In this document: positions 23,596 to 34,875 of the stretch, piece by piece
Layout of the letters: each line of letters begins with the position of its first letter
Position numbering within the stretch: position 1 is the first letter of the stretch
NCBI RefSeq assembly: GCF_000687475.1
Contig: NC_057319.1
Span: forward strand, 434,001-498,000
Direction of reading: 5' to 3'
Source of the DNA: Ustilaginoidea virens
Taxonomy: Eukaryota; Ascomycota; Sordariomycetes; Hypocreales; Clavicipitaceae
Length of the DNA stretch: 64,000 bases
Made by a program: the position numbers and the translations under genes
The notes under the pieces: generated by a model
What the model was told of the DNA's origin: nothing
What the model saw: the letters and a program-made list of their open reading frames with translations, nothing else
Database searches by the model: none

Positions 23596-23973
23596 CTGGG
23601 CAAGACCGGGCAAGATGAAAACGACTGGATGACGGATGACGGATGACGGATGACGGATGGCGTGGATCGCCCGGGATGGACGGCCCCGGTGGACGATGCG
23701 CGAGCAAGCTGGATGATGGATGATTTCCGCCGCTCAACGCGAGCAGCAGCCGCCTTGAAGCCATGGCAAGCACGAAGCCCAGAATACACAACTCTTCGCG
23801 CTCAAATAAAACGACACGGGAGGCTACAAAAAAAAAAACAAAAAAAAAGGCCGGCTCCCCCGCCCAGCCAGCCGTCGTCAGTCTCTCCGGCCCGAGGCGC
23901 GGCGCGGGCGGGCGCATGGCCTGTTTTTTTTTTTTTTTTTTTTGCCTTTTCCCCCTTTTTTCCCTTTTTTTTT

Positions 23974-24460
23974 CTGCATGCCTTTTTAATTTCACTCTCT
24001 TTTCGTTTGGCTCGTCTTCTTTTCTTTTTATTATCTTTTTTTTTTCTGCATGCCTTTTTAATTTCACTCTCTTTTCGTTTAGCTCGTCTTCTTTTCTTTT
24101 TCTTGTTTTTTTTTTTTTCTGCATGCCTTTTTAATTTCACTCTCTTTTCGTTTAGCTCGTCTTCTTTTCTTTTTCTTGTTTTTTTTTTTCTGCATGCCTT
24201 TTTAATTCACTCTCTTTTTGTTTGGCTCGTCTTCTATTCTTTTTCTTATCTTTTTTTTTTCTGCATGCCTTTTTAATTTCACTCTCTTTTCGTTTAGCTC
24301 GTCTTCTTTTCTTTTTCTTATCTTTTTTTTTTCTGCATGCCTTTTTAATTCACTCTCTTTTTGTTTGGCTCGTCTTCTTTTCTTTTTCTCGTCTTTTTTT
24401 TTTCTGTATGTCTTTTTAATTTCACTCTCTTTTCGTTTGGCTCGTCTTTTTTTTTTTCCT
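23974..24460. repeat. Seven-copy array of about 72-bp units
   Basis: Units start with CTGCATGCCTTTTTAA (CTGTATGTC in the last copy) at 23974, 24046, 24119, 24190, 24261, 24333 and 24404, so the period is 71-73 bp. Two subtypes occur: ATTTCACTCTCTTTTCG and ATTCACTCTCTTTTTG, in the order A A A B A B A. Each unit ends in TCTTCTTTTCTTTTTC plus a T run. The array lies 380 bp downstream of the gsh1 stop; the strand shown is almost pure pyrimidine. Confidence 0.93.
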
Positions 24461-25082
24461 TTTTTCCTTTCCCAGGCTCTTCTTGCTGGTTTGTAGGGGG
24501 CTGCGGGCTGGGCGTGCGGGCTGGGCTGGTGGCGCGTGAGCTGTCGCTGTGGCGTTGTGGCGCTGCGCGTGAGAGGGCGGACCTGTGTGCTTTTATTGGC
24601 TTGTCTTGTGGTTTCTTCTCCTCGTGTGTTTTCCTCTTTTCTATTTTCCCCGCTCTCTTCCATCTTTTCTTTTTTCTTCTTTTCTTTCTTTTTCTTGCTT
24701 TTTTCTCTTTTCTCTTTTTTATTTTTTTTTTTTATTTTTTTCTAGTCTTTTTTTTTTATCTTTTTCCTTCTTCCGTCTTCCCATCTCCTCTGCCAATGTA
24801 ATTCAGCCCCCCCTCCGCCAGCAACGCACGCAACGCAAAGCTACGCATCCCCCCGCTCATCCGCCTCCCGATTCCAGGATGCAATGCTACACGCGCACAC
24901 CTCGGGCACCGTCGTCGTCCGTCCATCCGTCTGGCAGCCTTCCCCCGGCCGTCCCATGTGCGGCCCCTTGCCGCCCGCTTTCCCCAGAATCCCTCAGCCT
25001 GTTTCCCTGGCCAATCCGGCGCGACAGAACCAAAGGGGCCGCATGACGTCTGTCGCATCGCGTCGTCCCGTTCCGTCAAGGT

Positions 25083-25232
25083 TGTCTGTATCTAGCTGTG
25101 TCTAGCTGTGTCTAGCTGTGTCTATCTGTGTCTATCTGTGTCTGTCTATCTATCTGTATCTGTCTGTATCTGTCTGTGTCTGTCTGTGTCTGTCTGTGTC
25201 TGTCTGTGTCTGTCTGTGTCTGTCCGTGTCTA
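25083..25232. repeat. (TGTGTCTAGC / TCTGTCTGTG)n array
   Basis: Imperfect 10- to 12-mers built from TCTGTG and TCTATC run for about 150 bp, changing gradually from TAGCTGTG to TGTCTGTG units. Confidence 0.85.
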
Positions 25233-25734
25233 TATGTTTCTTTTCCTGTTTTATTTTTTCATCTTTTATTTTGTGTTTTGCCACCTGCCGCCCAGCTGGG
25301 CATCAGCAAAGGAACCACGAGGCCAAGTGCCAGCAAGACCCGTGCCGTTCTCCGGCCGGCCGGCCAACAGCATACCTAGCATAAGTACCGGCGCGAGGAT
25401 GCGAAACCAAACCCGAGCGGACGAATAAAACCACGCAAGCCGCGGGGGGAAGAAGACAGTGTGAAAAACAGAGTGAAAAACAGACGGAAAATAGAGCGCA
25501 AAAAAAAATCAAGAACCCGGGATGCCGGGAGGACAGGCAACCACGGGCGTTTGAAACATGCAGAGAAGCGCGCCGGGGGGAGGAGGCGGGGGCTCTGCAA
25601 CAACTCTGAAGCTTGAACCAAACTCTCAACCTGCCCCTGGCCTGCTACGTATGTATGCCCTGCTATGTATGCCCTGCTATGATGCCCTGCTATGACCTGC
25701 CCCTGCCATTCACTGCCATTGCCCTCCCTACAGT

Positions 25735-25822
25735 CGCCTCGCCATTCGCCTCGCCATTCGCCTCGCCATTCGCCTCGCCATTCGCCTCGCCATTCGCCTC
25801 GCCATTCGCCCGCCATTCGCCA
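25735..25822. repeat. (CATTCGCCTCGC)n array
   Basis: Seven head-to-tail 12-mers of CATTCGCCTCGC, the last truncated. Confidence 0.9.
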
Positions 25823-26501
25823 GGCCGGATGGCATTCGATGCATCAATCAGACCGGGGCCCACGCTGCCATCGACGTCCTGCGCCCCGTCAATCTCGCGG
25901 ATGGCTTCCCCGGTCTTGATCAGATGTGAGCCATCGCCCATCGCCCCTCCCATGCCCGTCGTGGCAGGCAGTCGGACAAAAGCCCCCCCCCCCTCCGTGT
26001 GCTCACTGCTCCCCTGTCTTTGTCGCGTTGGCTCGCGGCTCGCCACGCTCGACGAGACATTGAAGCCTCGTGGCCCGCGCCCAGCTCTCTCGACTTGGCC
26101 CAGCCCCGATGCCAGCCCGTGTCGTTCCGCTCACGGAGCACACGTCTTTTGATCTGTTCTGTTCTTTCCTTTCCTGTTCTTTCCTTTCCTTGTCTTGTCT
26201 TGTCTTGTCTTTTCTCTTCGTTTCTTCTTATGCGTCACGTCACTTGTCTGCTTGGTGCAAAAGAACAAAACCACTTCTCAATTCAGCGTCGGCCATTGGC
26301 GCCGGCACCCCAAGGTATCATCAAAATAAAAGTAAAATAAAAAAGTCCTGGTCTAGACATAGACATATTCGACGAGGCCGAGGTGAGGCAGCCGTGGTGA
26401 GCAAAAACCCCAACAAATGTGTAAACTCAAAACGCCCCTAATGCCAGCTACCCGCCTTCCAACAAAGGTATCCCAGGTTTTTCTCGATCAAAAAATAGAT
26501 G

Positions 26502-26532
<31 letters not shown>

Positions 26533-26962
26533 ACCACATGTGAAAAACGCCCCAAGACGGCGAAAACTGACAAGAGAAAACCGACAAGTAAACAAGACAA
26601 AGGGAAAAAAAAAAAAAAAAAAGAAACAGAAAATCCACGAGGTGGTAGGTAGGTGGCAGGTGGCAGGTGGCAGGATCAGTGGTAGGCTTGTGGCACACGG
26701 CCCCGGCCGCAGCCGCAGCCGCAGCCGCCTCTCTCTCCCTCGCCCAGCCCCCCAAAAGAACAACAAAATAAAAGCGACAAGTGAAAATCCAGAGACTTCC
26801 GACACTTCCGACACTTCCAAGACTTCTGCGTAGGGACCGAGGTCGATGCGTGTAACCCCCCTCCCCCGGTAACCCGTACCGTCTGACTGGGAAGGGGGGG
26901 CTGGCGCCATGTCTTCCATGTTTCCTCCTGGGCCCAAGTTGCATTGCAACCCGCTGCACCCG

Positions 26963-27859
26963 TCAGTTCCTCTCCTCTGGCTTCGGGCGTAGCGACCGAG
27001 CCTCGAGCTGCCGTTTCCTCTCCAGCTTGGCATAGTGAAGGCCGCAGGCATTGCAGAGCGTCCTGGCGCCATCAGGCCCGCGTCTCCACTCAGGTGTGTC
27101 AATCCTATTGCAACTATGGCATCGACCGGGCGGCGCAGCACGCTTCCACAAAACAAGTTAGCTTTCCGACACGTACAATACCACAGGCAATCCAACTTAC
27201 ACCGCGGCGCTTCTTCACCTCGGTCATGGTGTACTGAGGCTTCATGCCGTCGTACATGGTCACATCGTGATGCTCGTCCTCGAACCCTCCTTTAGCCTTG
27301 GCGCCTTCCCTAGCCCTCTCACTCTGGATGGATGCCTGGACGGCGTCTTTGACTTGTTCCAAGCACCTCTTGATAAGCTCCACATTCGCCAGCACGTCCG
27401 TCACTTCTCGCTCCGTCGGGAGCCTTTCGGGGATAGGGTGGGATCCGTGCTGTTCTTGCGCAATACGGCCGTAGGCTTCAGCAAAGCTGAATATAGTCCG
27501 CGAGGACGATCCAATCTAAAAGCCCCGGTGGCAGGTCAGAAACTGGTTGGGAAACAAGAAAAGAAAAAACAAAGGTTGGGTTCGTGAAAAGAGGGTGGGA
27601 AAACCATACGCGGCTCAGAGAGTCCTGATAGCTCCATGTTTCAAAGTGGCGGTTGTGTGCAGGCTGAAATCTTGATCTGCCATTGGAATAGTCGCCCTCG
27701 TCATGACGCATCGACTGTGCCCGGGCGTCGTACTGAACAGCTGGTGGAGGGCCAGGATGTCGAGGCGAAATCGGGTAGTTGGGTAGGGGCACTTGGCCGG
27801 GAGGAAGATGTCCTGTAGAGTACGGATGAGAAGTCGGCGGAGGTGCGAGTTGCGGTGGT

Positions 27860-27891
<32 letters not shown>

Positions 27892-28491
27892 TGCATGACC
27901 GTAGCCCCCATTCGCGGCGTGGGAATCTGAAGGTTGCGTTTCGGCAAGGCGATGCTGCGGCGCAAATTCGGATTTTATCGGCGGTGTAGGCCGCCTGTCG
28001 GTGACAGGGGGAAGGCTATGGCGACTGCTGAAGGTGGGTCGCGGCGAGTCTGCAAACGCGGGCAGGTTTTCTTGCCGGGGAGGATACGAAGACGCAGAGT
28101 GCAGAGGTTGTGGAGAGTGCTTTTCGGTTTCTGCGTACTGGCGTGGAGTGCCAGCAAAAGGCGAAGGCAGGCCGGACCCGGGTTGGATGCCGGGTTGAAT
28201 TCCGGGATGATGGCTGGGTTGAGGGGGAGGGTAATGGCTGGGTCGCGCCCCGGATATGACTTCCGAGATGGATGGCAAAGACTGTCTTGCCGACGGTTCC
28301 TTGTCGTCGGCAGGCCTCCTGTGCTCGCTCGAAATCATGTTGCTGATGGCATTCGGCGGCAGCGATGGCGGCGGAGGCGGCGGTGCTGATGCTGGTGTTG
28401 CTCCTGCAGAAGGGTGTTGGGGGTAGCTTGAATATGTGGTGGAGGGAGGAGGGTAGTGGGCGCTCGGGGCAAGCACCGTAGCCGTGGCCAT
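26963..28491 (-). CDS. nsdD: GATA-type transcription factor, NsdD / SUB-1 family
   Basis: Three exons: complement 27610-28491, 27201-27515 and 26963-27142; 458 residues, close to A. nidulans NsdD. Exon 1 encodes a Pro/Ser/His-rich disordered region with a run of more than 12 prolines. Exon 2 starts [20 protein letters not shown] and includes [20 protein letters not shown], the conserved pre-GATA helical block of this family. Exon 3 carries one zinc finger of type C-x2-C-x18-C-x2-C ([18 protein letters not shown]) plus the basic tail [17 protein letters not shown]. The second intron is 58 nt with a GCTAAC branch. Family role: a nuclear activator of sexual development and repressor of conidiation in Aspergillus; SUB-1 acts in Neurospora light and fruiting-body responses. 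Its upstream neighbour is the gene-poor 15-kb stretch. Confidence 0.95.
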
Positions 28492-31400
28492 GACAGACTG
28501 GTCTCGAAATCTCCGGTCAAGATTCTCTCGATGACTTTGATATGCGGCTGGAGGGGTGTGCGCACGTTGTTGTTTTTGTCGACGCTGTCGCTGAAGCTGC
28601 TCTGGAACCGTTGCCGAGTGTAGATGAATGCTATGCGAGACGGACGTCCGTCGTCAATACGCCGGGGCGAGGAAAAGAGACGAGCAAGAGCCGGGCATGG
28701 CGGCAAGTGCAGAGTGACGGGAAGGGGAGGGGAACGGCGGGACGCACCTTTGACGGGATCCAGAGTCACCTGGTTCCATAGCGCGCGTGGCAAGGCACCG
28801 AGGTAGAATCCGGATTTATCTAGGACCTTTGGCACATCGGATACCTAGCAGGGAGGACAGACTCTACGGTCGATCCAGGCGGAGAAACAGGCGGAGAGAC
28901 AGGCAACGAGAGTCTTGTCCGGGCCGTCGATGTAGCAGGCAAAATCCAGGATCGGCCGACAAGTCTATTAGCTCTGGTGATGGAAGGAATGAAGAGGGGA
29001 AAGCGACCAGGCTGTGAAGTGAAGAGGGCAGGAGAAAGAAAGGAAGGGGGGGGGGGGGGGGGAGGGTAAAAAAAAATAATAAATAAAGATAAAGATAAAA
29101 AGGGAATAATAGCAATATAACAATCAACAAGAGTGACGAGAGCGAGAGAGGGGAGGGAGAAAAAAAATTAAAACAAAAAAAGTACATGTACCGATGCTAG
29201 CTGGCAAGCCACCGAGAGTGTGTGGCCAGTGTAGGGGAGACTGGACACTAGGCCCTGGCTGAAGGAGAGATCTGATGCGCGATGGACGCTACCTCGTGGT
29301 GGCGTGGTGGCGTGGTGGCGTAGACGAGAGACGAGGATGCAAGGCAGGGCCGACCCAGCGGGCCACAACGGCGGCAGGCCTCAGCTTTGATCCGGTCTTT
29401 GCTCATGCTGGTACTGTCAACTACTGTACCTACTGTACTCTGCGTGGTGGCAGGGGAGCAGTTGCGCAGGCGATTGGCGATTGGCGCTGGAACGCACTGG
29501 GGGCCCAGGGTTGCCGTCCAGCAGAGATGGAAGTGGGGGGTCGCCAGATGAGAGATCCGCGGCATTGGATTTGCATTTTGTCACTCCAGGTCGGGGGTGC
29601 GCTGGGGGTGGGCTTGCGGTGCGGTCAGCCGGGGACCTCGATATAACGTGGGAAGGAACGATCAAGGAGGTGCGCCAGAGTCTGGGTCATTACGGAGCAC
29701 GCTGATTGCAGTACACCAGCCTTGGCTTCGACCCCGGGAGGGCGCATGCACGCACACCCTCCGTGCCGAGCGTGGCAGTATGAACACGGGTCTCAGACTT
29801 CAACAACGCAACTCAATTCGGCCGGGGGGGGGGGGGGGCGTGCAGCGTGCAGCGTGCAGCGTGCTGCTAGAGGGGAGGGGGCGTGGTCAAACAGCGACGG
29901 ACGGAATATACGGTAAGGGTACGTACTGTACTGCAGTGAGCGGGGTGTTTTTTTTTTTTTCTTTTTTTTTTTTTTCGCACGAAATGGCGGAAACCGGAGA
30001 CCTACAAGCTACGAGCCGCGCTGTGCGGTGCGGTTGCTGTGCTAATTGATGTCTGGTGTGCTGTGCTGTGCAGTGTGTGCTGTGCCGTGATGCGTGTGCC
30101 GTGCTCGTGCTGTCTGAGCTGTCTGATCACACAATGCTGGATTGATGAGTCACGGACTCACGGCAACTTTCTTGCCCTCCTCCCACACCCTCTCATTCCA
30201 CCCCCCCCCCCACACACACACTCTTGACAACCCGATCTCATCCTCATCCTCATCCTTCAGGCTGGAATGACAGATGACGGAAGTTGCAGAGCCGGCCAGA
30301 GTAAAGCTCCGTGGACAGCGACAGCTGGCCGGATATCCCGGGTTCTGCTCCGTCTCTGGCTCTCTCCGTTCACCTTTTTTGCCTGGCCTGTCCCGATTTT
30401 GGCGGCGAGGCACAAGGGGGTCACCCAAGATCAGGACGACCCGTCGTGACGAGAATCCTCTTGGCATCTGGTGCCGCCCAGCAGGCCACCCCCCCCCCCC
30501 CCCCCCTTCTAGAGGTCTTCGGATGTTTGAGAAGGCTGGGGAGGGGGTGCGGGCTCGAAGTGGGGGCCAGCGCTTTGTCGGCTGTGGGCTGTGGGGCTGC
30601 GTGGGCTGGGCGCTGACTGTGATGATCAAGATTGCCAGATTGTCAGATTGTCGACGCTAAAAAAAAAAGAAAAATAAGATGACACCTTGCCGGAGGCTTG
30701 TTTCGTCGCCCCGCCCCGTTTTCGACCACCCACCGTCGACGCAGGGTGCGTGTGACCGCGACGACGGGGCTGCCTGCCCTGCCTGCCCTGCCCTGCCTGT
30801 CTGCCTGCCTTTGTCCACCCACCGCAGCCAGGAGACGCAGGCCAAACCAAGCGTTGGCGGCCGCGTCGACGGGCGACGAGATTGGGCAGGTTATCGAATC
30901 TAGTGCCGTGGGTGGGACCCTTGATCAGGCGATGTGCCCCCCCACCATTGGCGGCTGCTGGACTGGACCAGGCAAATGGGCAACATGGTACATAGGTAGG
31001 AGGAGGGAAGTTTTGGCAGAGGGCCAGCCAAGTCATTCCAACTGCCAGGCAGGATTCAATGTTCCTACATGGCTATTTCAACCGCCAGCTATATTCTGAC
31101 CAGACTGCCAGCTGCCCTCGGCCCGCTGCAAGCTTCCACAGTGCGTGGCGGAATTGTGCACCGTGCACCTGCACCGTACCCCGTTGTCCGTCCCATGCCC
31201 AAGGTACCTACAGGTTGGTAGCAGGTAGCTAGCTGGTGTCTGGGAGCTGACTGGCCCAGAGACATGACTGCTCTGAGGCTGGAAGCCCCCCCGTGCCATG
31301 TCAAGTCGCCTGGCATCATCCAACCAACACCAACCAACAAGTCCAGCCGTGTTCGACTTGCCTGCCAAGGACCAGACCAGACCAAGACCAGCCTTGCATT

Positions 31401-31551
31401 CGATGCCCCGAAATTGCGGCATTGCAGGACGGCCTTGCAGGCTCTTGTAGCGCACAGGGGTGTTCCGAGCACGTCCTTCCAGCAACGACATGGCAATCGC
31501 GACGATTGCCAGCTGAAAGGGTTGGACAGCGACCCCGACTCCTCTCCTCTC

Positions 31552-31556
31552 CGACC

Positions 31557-31605
<49 letters not shown>
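31552..31605. repeat. (CGACCA)n microsatellite
   Basis: About eight hexamers of CGACCA in tandem. Confidence 0.9.
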
Positions 31606-33229
31606 TGCGCGCGTGGCCACTGCCGAGAGTCGTCCGAGGGTCGCGGCGGCATGTACAAATTCTGTCGGTTGATCGGCCCCCCCTCCCCTGGCGATTTTGC
31701 CTGCCTCCCGGGCAAGATTACCTATACGATGTGATGTGGCCCCGTTGACCCAGCAGAAGAAGGCTGGTATGGGTGCTAGATTGATTAAACCCTCCCTGAT
31801 CCCCTCCACGATGGAACTAGCCAAGCTAACCAAGACAAACCGTTGCGCTGGCTAGCTCGCCTTCCCTTGCCGCCGCCCCAAACGTCCCAGTCCCCGTAGG
31901 GATCTAGAACGGTCCCCCCCCCCGGTGGTGCCGCCTGATCCCACTCTAGTGCTAATGCCCTGGATATCCGGTCTGATGATGCTGCTAGTGGGCCGGTAGT
32001 TTGCTTTTCCCGACCGCGGTGGGCAAGTCGTCGTTGCCCGTCTGCTCTTGGAATGGTTCCAAGGTTGCTGCTGCCAAGGCCATGAGTCATGACGCGGAAC
32101 TCCCGTCGACGACGGAAACATGGAATTCCGTCCGAACCCGGGACCCCCCCAAAAAAAAAAAAAAACCAAAACGTGCGACGAATTCATCTTGTTGTCCGGG
32201 TGGATTTTTTTTCTTTTTTTTTTCTTTTTTTTTTCGAGCGTTCACCCGCGCTCGGCAAAACAAATATGATTGACTTGTTGCCGGTTCGAACCCCCCCTTG
32301 GCACCAACAGCACTGTAAGCTTTTTCCCCCCTTTGCCGGCAGAGACGACCGCCCAGACGAACGGTGTCGGGAAGTCTGGCCGCCCCACCGGCGCTGATGG
32401 ACTTGCGGGAGAGCCCCTATTATTCGATTCCCCTGTCCCCCTGTTCCCCTGTTTCCCTGTTCCATGAGACAGGGACAGCAGCCGCTCCGTCAAGGTCTGT
32501 CTGTCTGCGTGTGCGCGCGCCTTGATGGGCCCGCCACGAAAGTGAAATCCAGGCTCGGCCCAGCCTCTGTCATGGGTAGCGCAAGTGCTTTGCTCGCTTG
32601 CTCGCTTGCTGGCTGCTGGCTGCTGGCTGCCGCCGCCGCCGCCGCAGCTTTCGGTAGGGCTGAGCCAGGAGGTTATTAGTTGCATTGTCGTCGTCGTCTC
32701 CAGCACCCAACCACCAACAGAACACGTTGTTTGGCGCGGCTGGTCCGACCAACCGCGCGCTGGTACCTGCCCTGCCCTGCCCTGCCCTGCCCTGCCCTGT
32801 CCGGCCGTTGGAGCAGCCAAAGCGGAGAAGGACGGGAACTTGGGGGGGAAAGGGGAGGCTTTGCTGACACGTCAAGTCGGGGGCGACTGAAATTTCCCAT
32901 CATCACTTGCTTTTTGCCAAGGCCATCTTAAAAACAGTACTCACGTATCCAGCTCAGCTCAGCCCAGCCCAGCCCAGCCCAGCTCCAGCTCCAGCTCGCT
33001 TCACCAAGGGGCACCTGGCCGTGGGTATCGTGCCAAGACGTTGTTCTGAAATTGGAAATCCGTGCCCGCTTTGCATTTGCGTCCCGCCACAGGCAGGCAG
33101 GCAGGCAGCCAGCTCTGCAGCCAGCCAGCCAGCCAGCCAGCCAGCCCTGGCGCCGCCGTCCCAAAGATCGGAGTGCCTAGATCCAGCACACAATAAGCCA
33201 AGCCACGACCACGCCACTCACCCATTCCA

Positions 33230-33445
33230 TTGACCCATTCCATCCATCGTCTGTCTATCCATCGTCCATCCATCGTCCATCCATCATCCATCATCCATCC
33301 AACCCATCATCCATCCAACCCATCATCCATCATCCACCCATCTATCATCATCCATCATCCACCCATCCATCATCCATCATCCACCCATCCATCATCCATC
33401 ATCCACCCATCCAACCCATCATCCACCATCCACCATCCATCCAGC
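33230..33445. repeat. (CATCCATC / CATCATCCAC)n array
   Basis: About 200 bp of mixed CATC, CATCCATC and CATCATCCACC units, open in all three + frames as His/Pro/Ser/Ile repeats. Confidence 0.9.
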
Positions 33446-34209
33446 TCGGAAAAAGTTCCGCTCGAGTATGGCACCACACGTGGACGACGGAACCTCATCG
33501 ACGCCCTTTCCACGGCCCACGTCCCACGGCCCACGGCCCACTGGGAGGGGGGGCTCGTCAATGGAACGCCCAATGGCCCCGGCGCCCAATCCAACTTTTC
33601 TGCAGCAGCGGAACGGCACCTTGACGCACAGGCCCCCCCAACCCGCAATCTGTCCTTATTCATGACCAGAACCACCAGAACGCCTTTTCCGGTCAAAACC
33701 TCGGGCCAGCGAGCAGCGACATCGCCAGCGACCAGCAAACCAGCGACCCGCGAAAGCAAGCGCAGCGCCTCGGGTTCCCGAAGCAAGGCCGACGGGCATT
33801 CGAAACTTTGCCCCCCCCTCCCCAACCCCAACGCACCCCTTCCGTGCATACCCGTGCCACCGCGTAGAACCGTCTGGCACGTCGTGCTCCGGCCTCGCGA
33901 CCCAGGGCTGCATAACGTGCCCTGCCCAGCCGCGGATCGCGAAAAAAAAAACAAAAAATAAAAAAGGTACCCACTCGTCTCCGCAACCTCGCAGCGCCAT
34001 CCTCGCCAAGGGGGGGCCTTCTAGAACTTCTGCCCGCGGACGCAAAAACCGAAAAACCCGCACTAGTTGAACTTTCGAAAAAACCCCCGGGGACCCCTCT
34101 TTCTTTGCACGTGGCCAATCACCTGGCCTGCAGCCGAGATCCCTCCGTCAGCCCAGCATCTGACCTGACTTGCCTTCCCCCACTCGGTCCCTGCGCGATC
34201 CATCGCGCG

Positions 34210-34213
34210 TTTT

Positions 34214-34245
<32 letters not shown>

Positions 34246-34275
34246 TTTCTTTTTCTTTTTCTTTTTCTTTTTCTC
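34210..34275. repeat. Poly-T followed by (CTTTTT)n
   Basis: A run of 15 T leads into about eight CTTTTT hexamers, then a short G run. Confidence 0.9.
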
Positions 34276-34676
34276 GGGGGGGTTTTTTTTTGCCCTTTCC
34301 ATCTTTTTAATTTCCGATTTCCCGATTTCCGATTTAGTGGGGGTTTTACTTTTTTTTTTTAATTTTTTTTTTTTTTTACGTCTCTGCTTTGAGAGAGCGA
34401 TGGCTGCATCACGCCGGTACGGCTAGCCGCGCCGCGCTAGGCGCCTTCGGCAAGTGGAGGCAAAGTCAGCAACCAGGTTGTTGGCGCAAACTTGCCCCGC
34501 GCGCACGTGACACGAGGACTTGGCAGAACCTTGGTGCCCGTTGACGGAGCCAGCTGACGGTGCCCTCGGCGCGCTCTACTTTCTGGTGGCTGGCCCAGAG
34601 GAAAAACAAACAACGATCGCCTTCCTAGTCGATGCTGCTCCTCGGTGTTGGTTCGCAGTTTCGGTTAATATACAAG

Positions 34677-34793
34677 CATCATCGCATCGTCGCATCGTCG
34701 CATCGTCGCATCGTCGCATCGTCGCATCGTCGCATCGTCGCATCGTCGCATCGTCGCATCGTCGCATCGTCGCATCGTCGCATCGTCGATTCG
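34677..34793. repeat. (CATCGTCG)n minisatellite, about 14 copies
   Basis: A nearly perfect 8-mer CATCGTCG repeated without interruption. A related (CATCG)n occurs at about 40848-40876 and a (GCGAT)n in the spermidine synthase intron. Confidence 0.95.
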
Positions 34794-34836
34794 AGACCTG
34801 CAGCCGGCAAGCCGCCCCCTTGCCTATCCTTGATCT

Positions 34837-34875
34837 GTACTCCGTACTCCGTACTCCGTACTCTGTACTCTGTAC
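34837..34875. repeat. (TACTCCG)n array of the TCCGTAC motif
   Basis: Five tandem TACTCCG/TACTCTG heptamers; the same motif occurs singly at many other intergenic sites in this window. Confidence 0.85.

Larger units (their letters stand above)
23596..26962. other. Intergenic region between convergent gsh1 and nsdD genes
   Basis: About 3.4 kb, no gene supported. It contains (GGATGAC)n directly after gsh1, the 72-bp tandem array, a pyrimidine tract to about 24780, a (TCTGTCTGTG)n array (25083-25232), a (CATTCGCCTCGC)n array (25735-25822) and long A tracts (26503-26528, 26606-26622). Confidence 0.6.

Noticed and set aside
23650..24276. Phe/Leu-rich frames suggesting membrane proteins around 23.6-24.8 kb
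   Set aside because: They are translations of the 72-bp pyrimidine array and T tracts; the apparent hydrophobic helices come from TTT/CTT codons.
32270..32310. GGTTCGAACC, resembling a tRNA B-box
   Set aside because: The flanking bases do not form a T-arm and no matching D-arm, anticodon or acceptor stem could be found upstream.
30983..33961. Several 60-250 codon frames over (CGACCA)n, (CTGCC)n and (CATC)n repeats
   Set aside because: Open in many frames because the repeats lack stops; no start context, splice series or domain.
34677..34793. CRISPR-like regular spacing of repeats
   Set aside because: Units are directly adjacent with no spacers, and this is a eukaryotic genome; it is a minisatellite.
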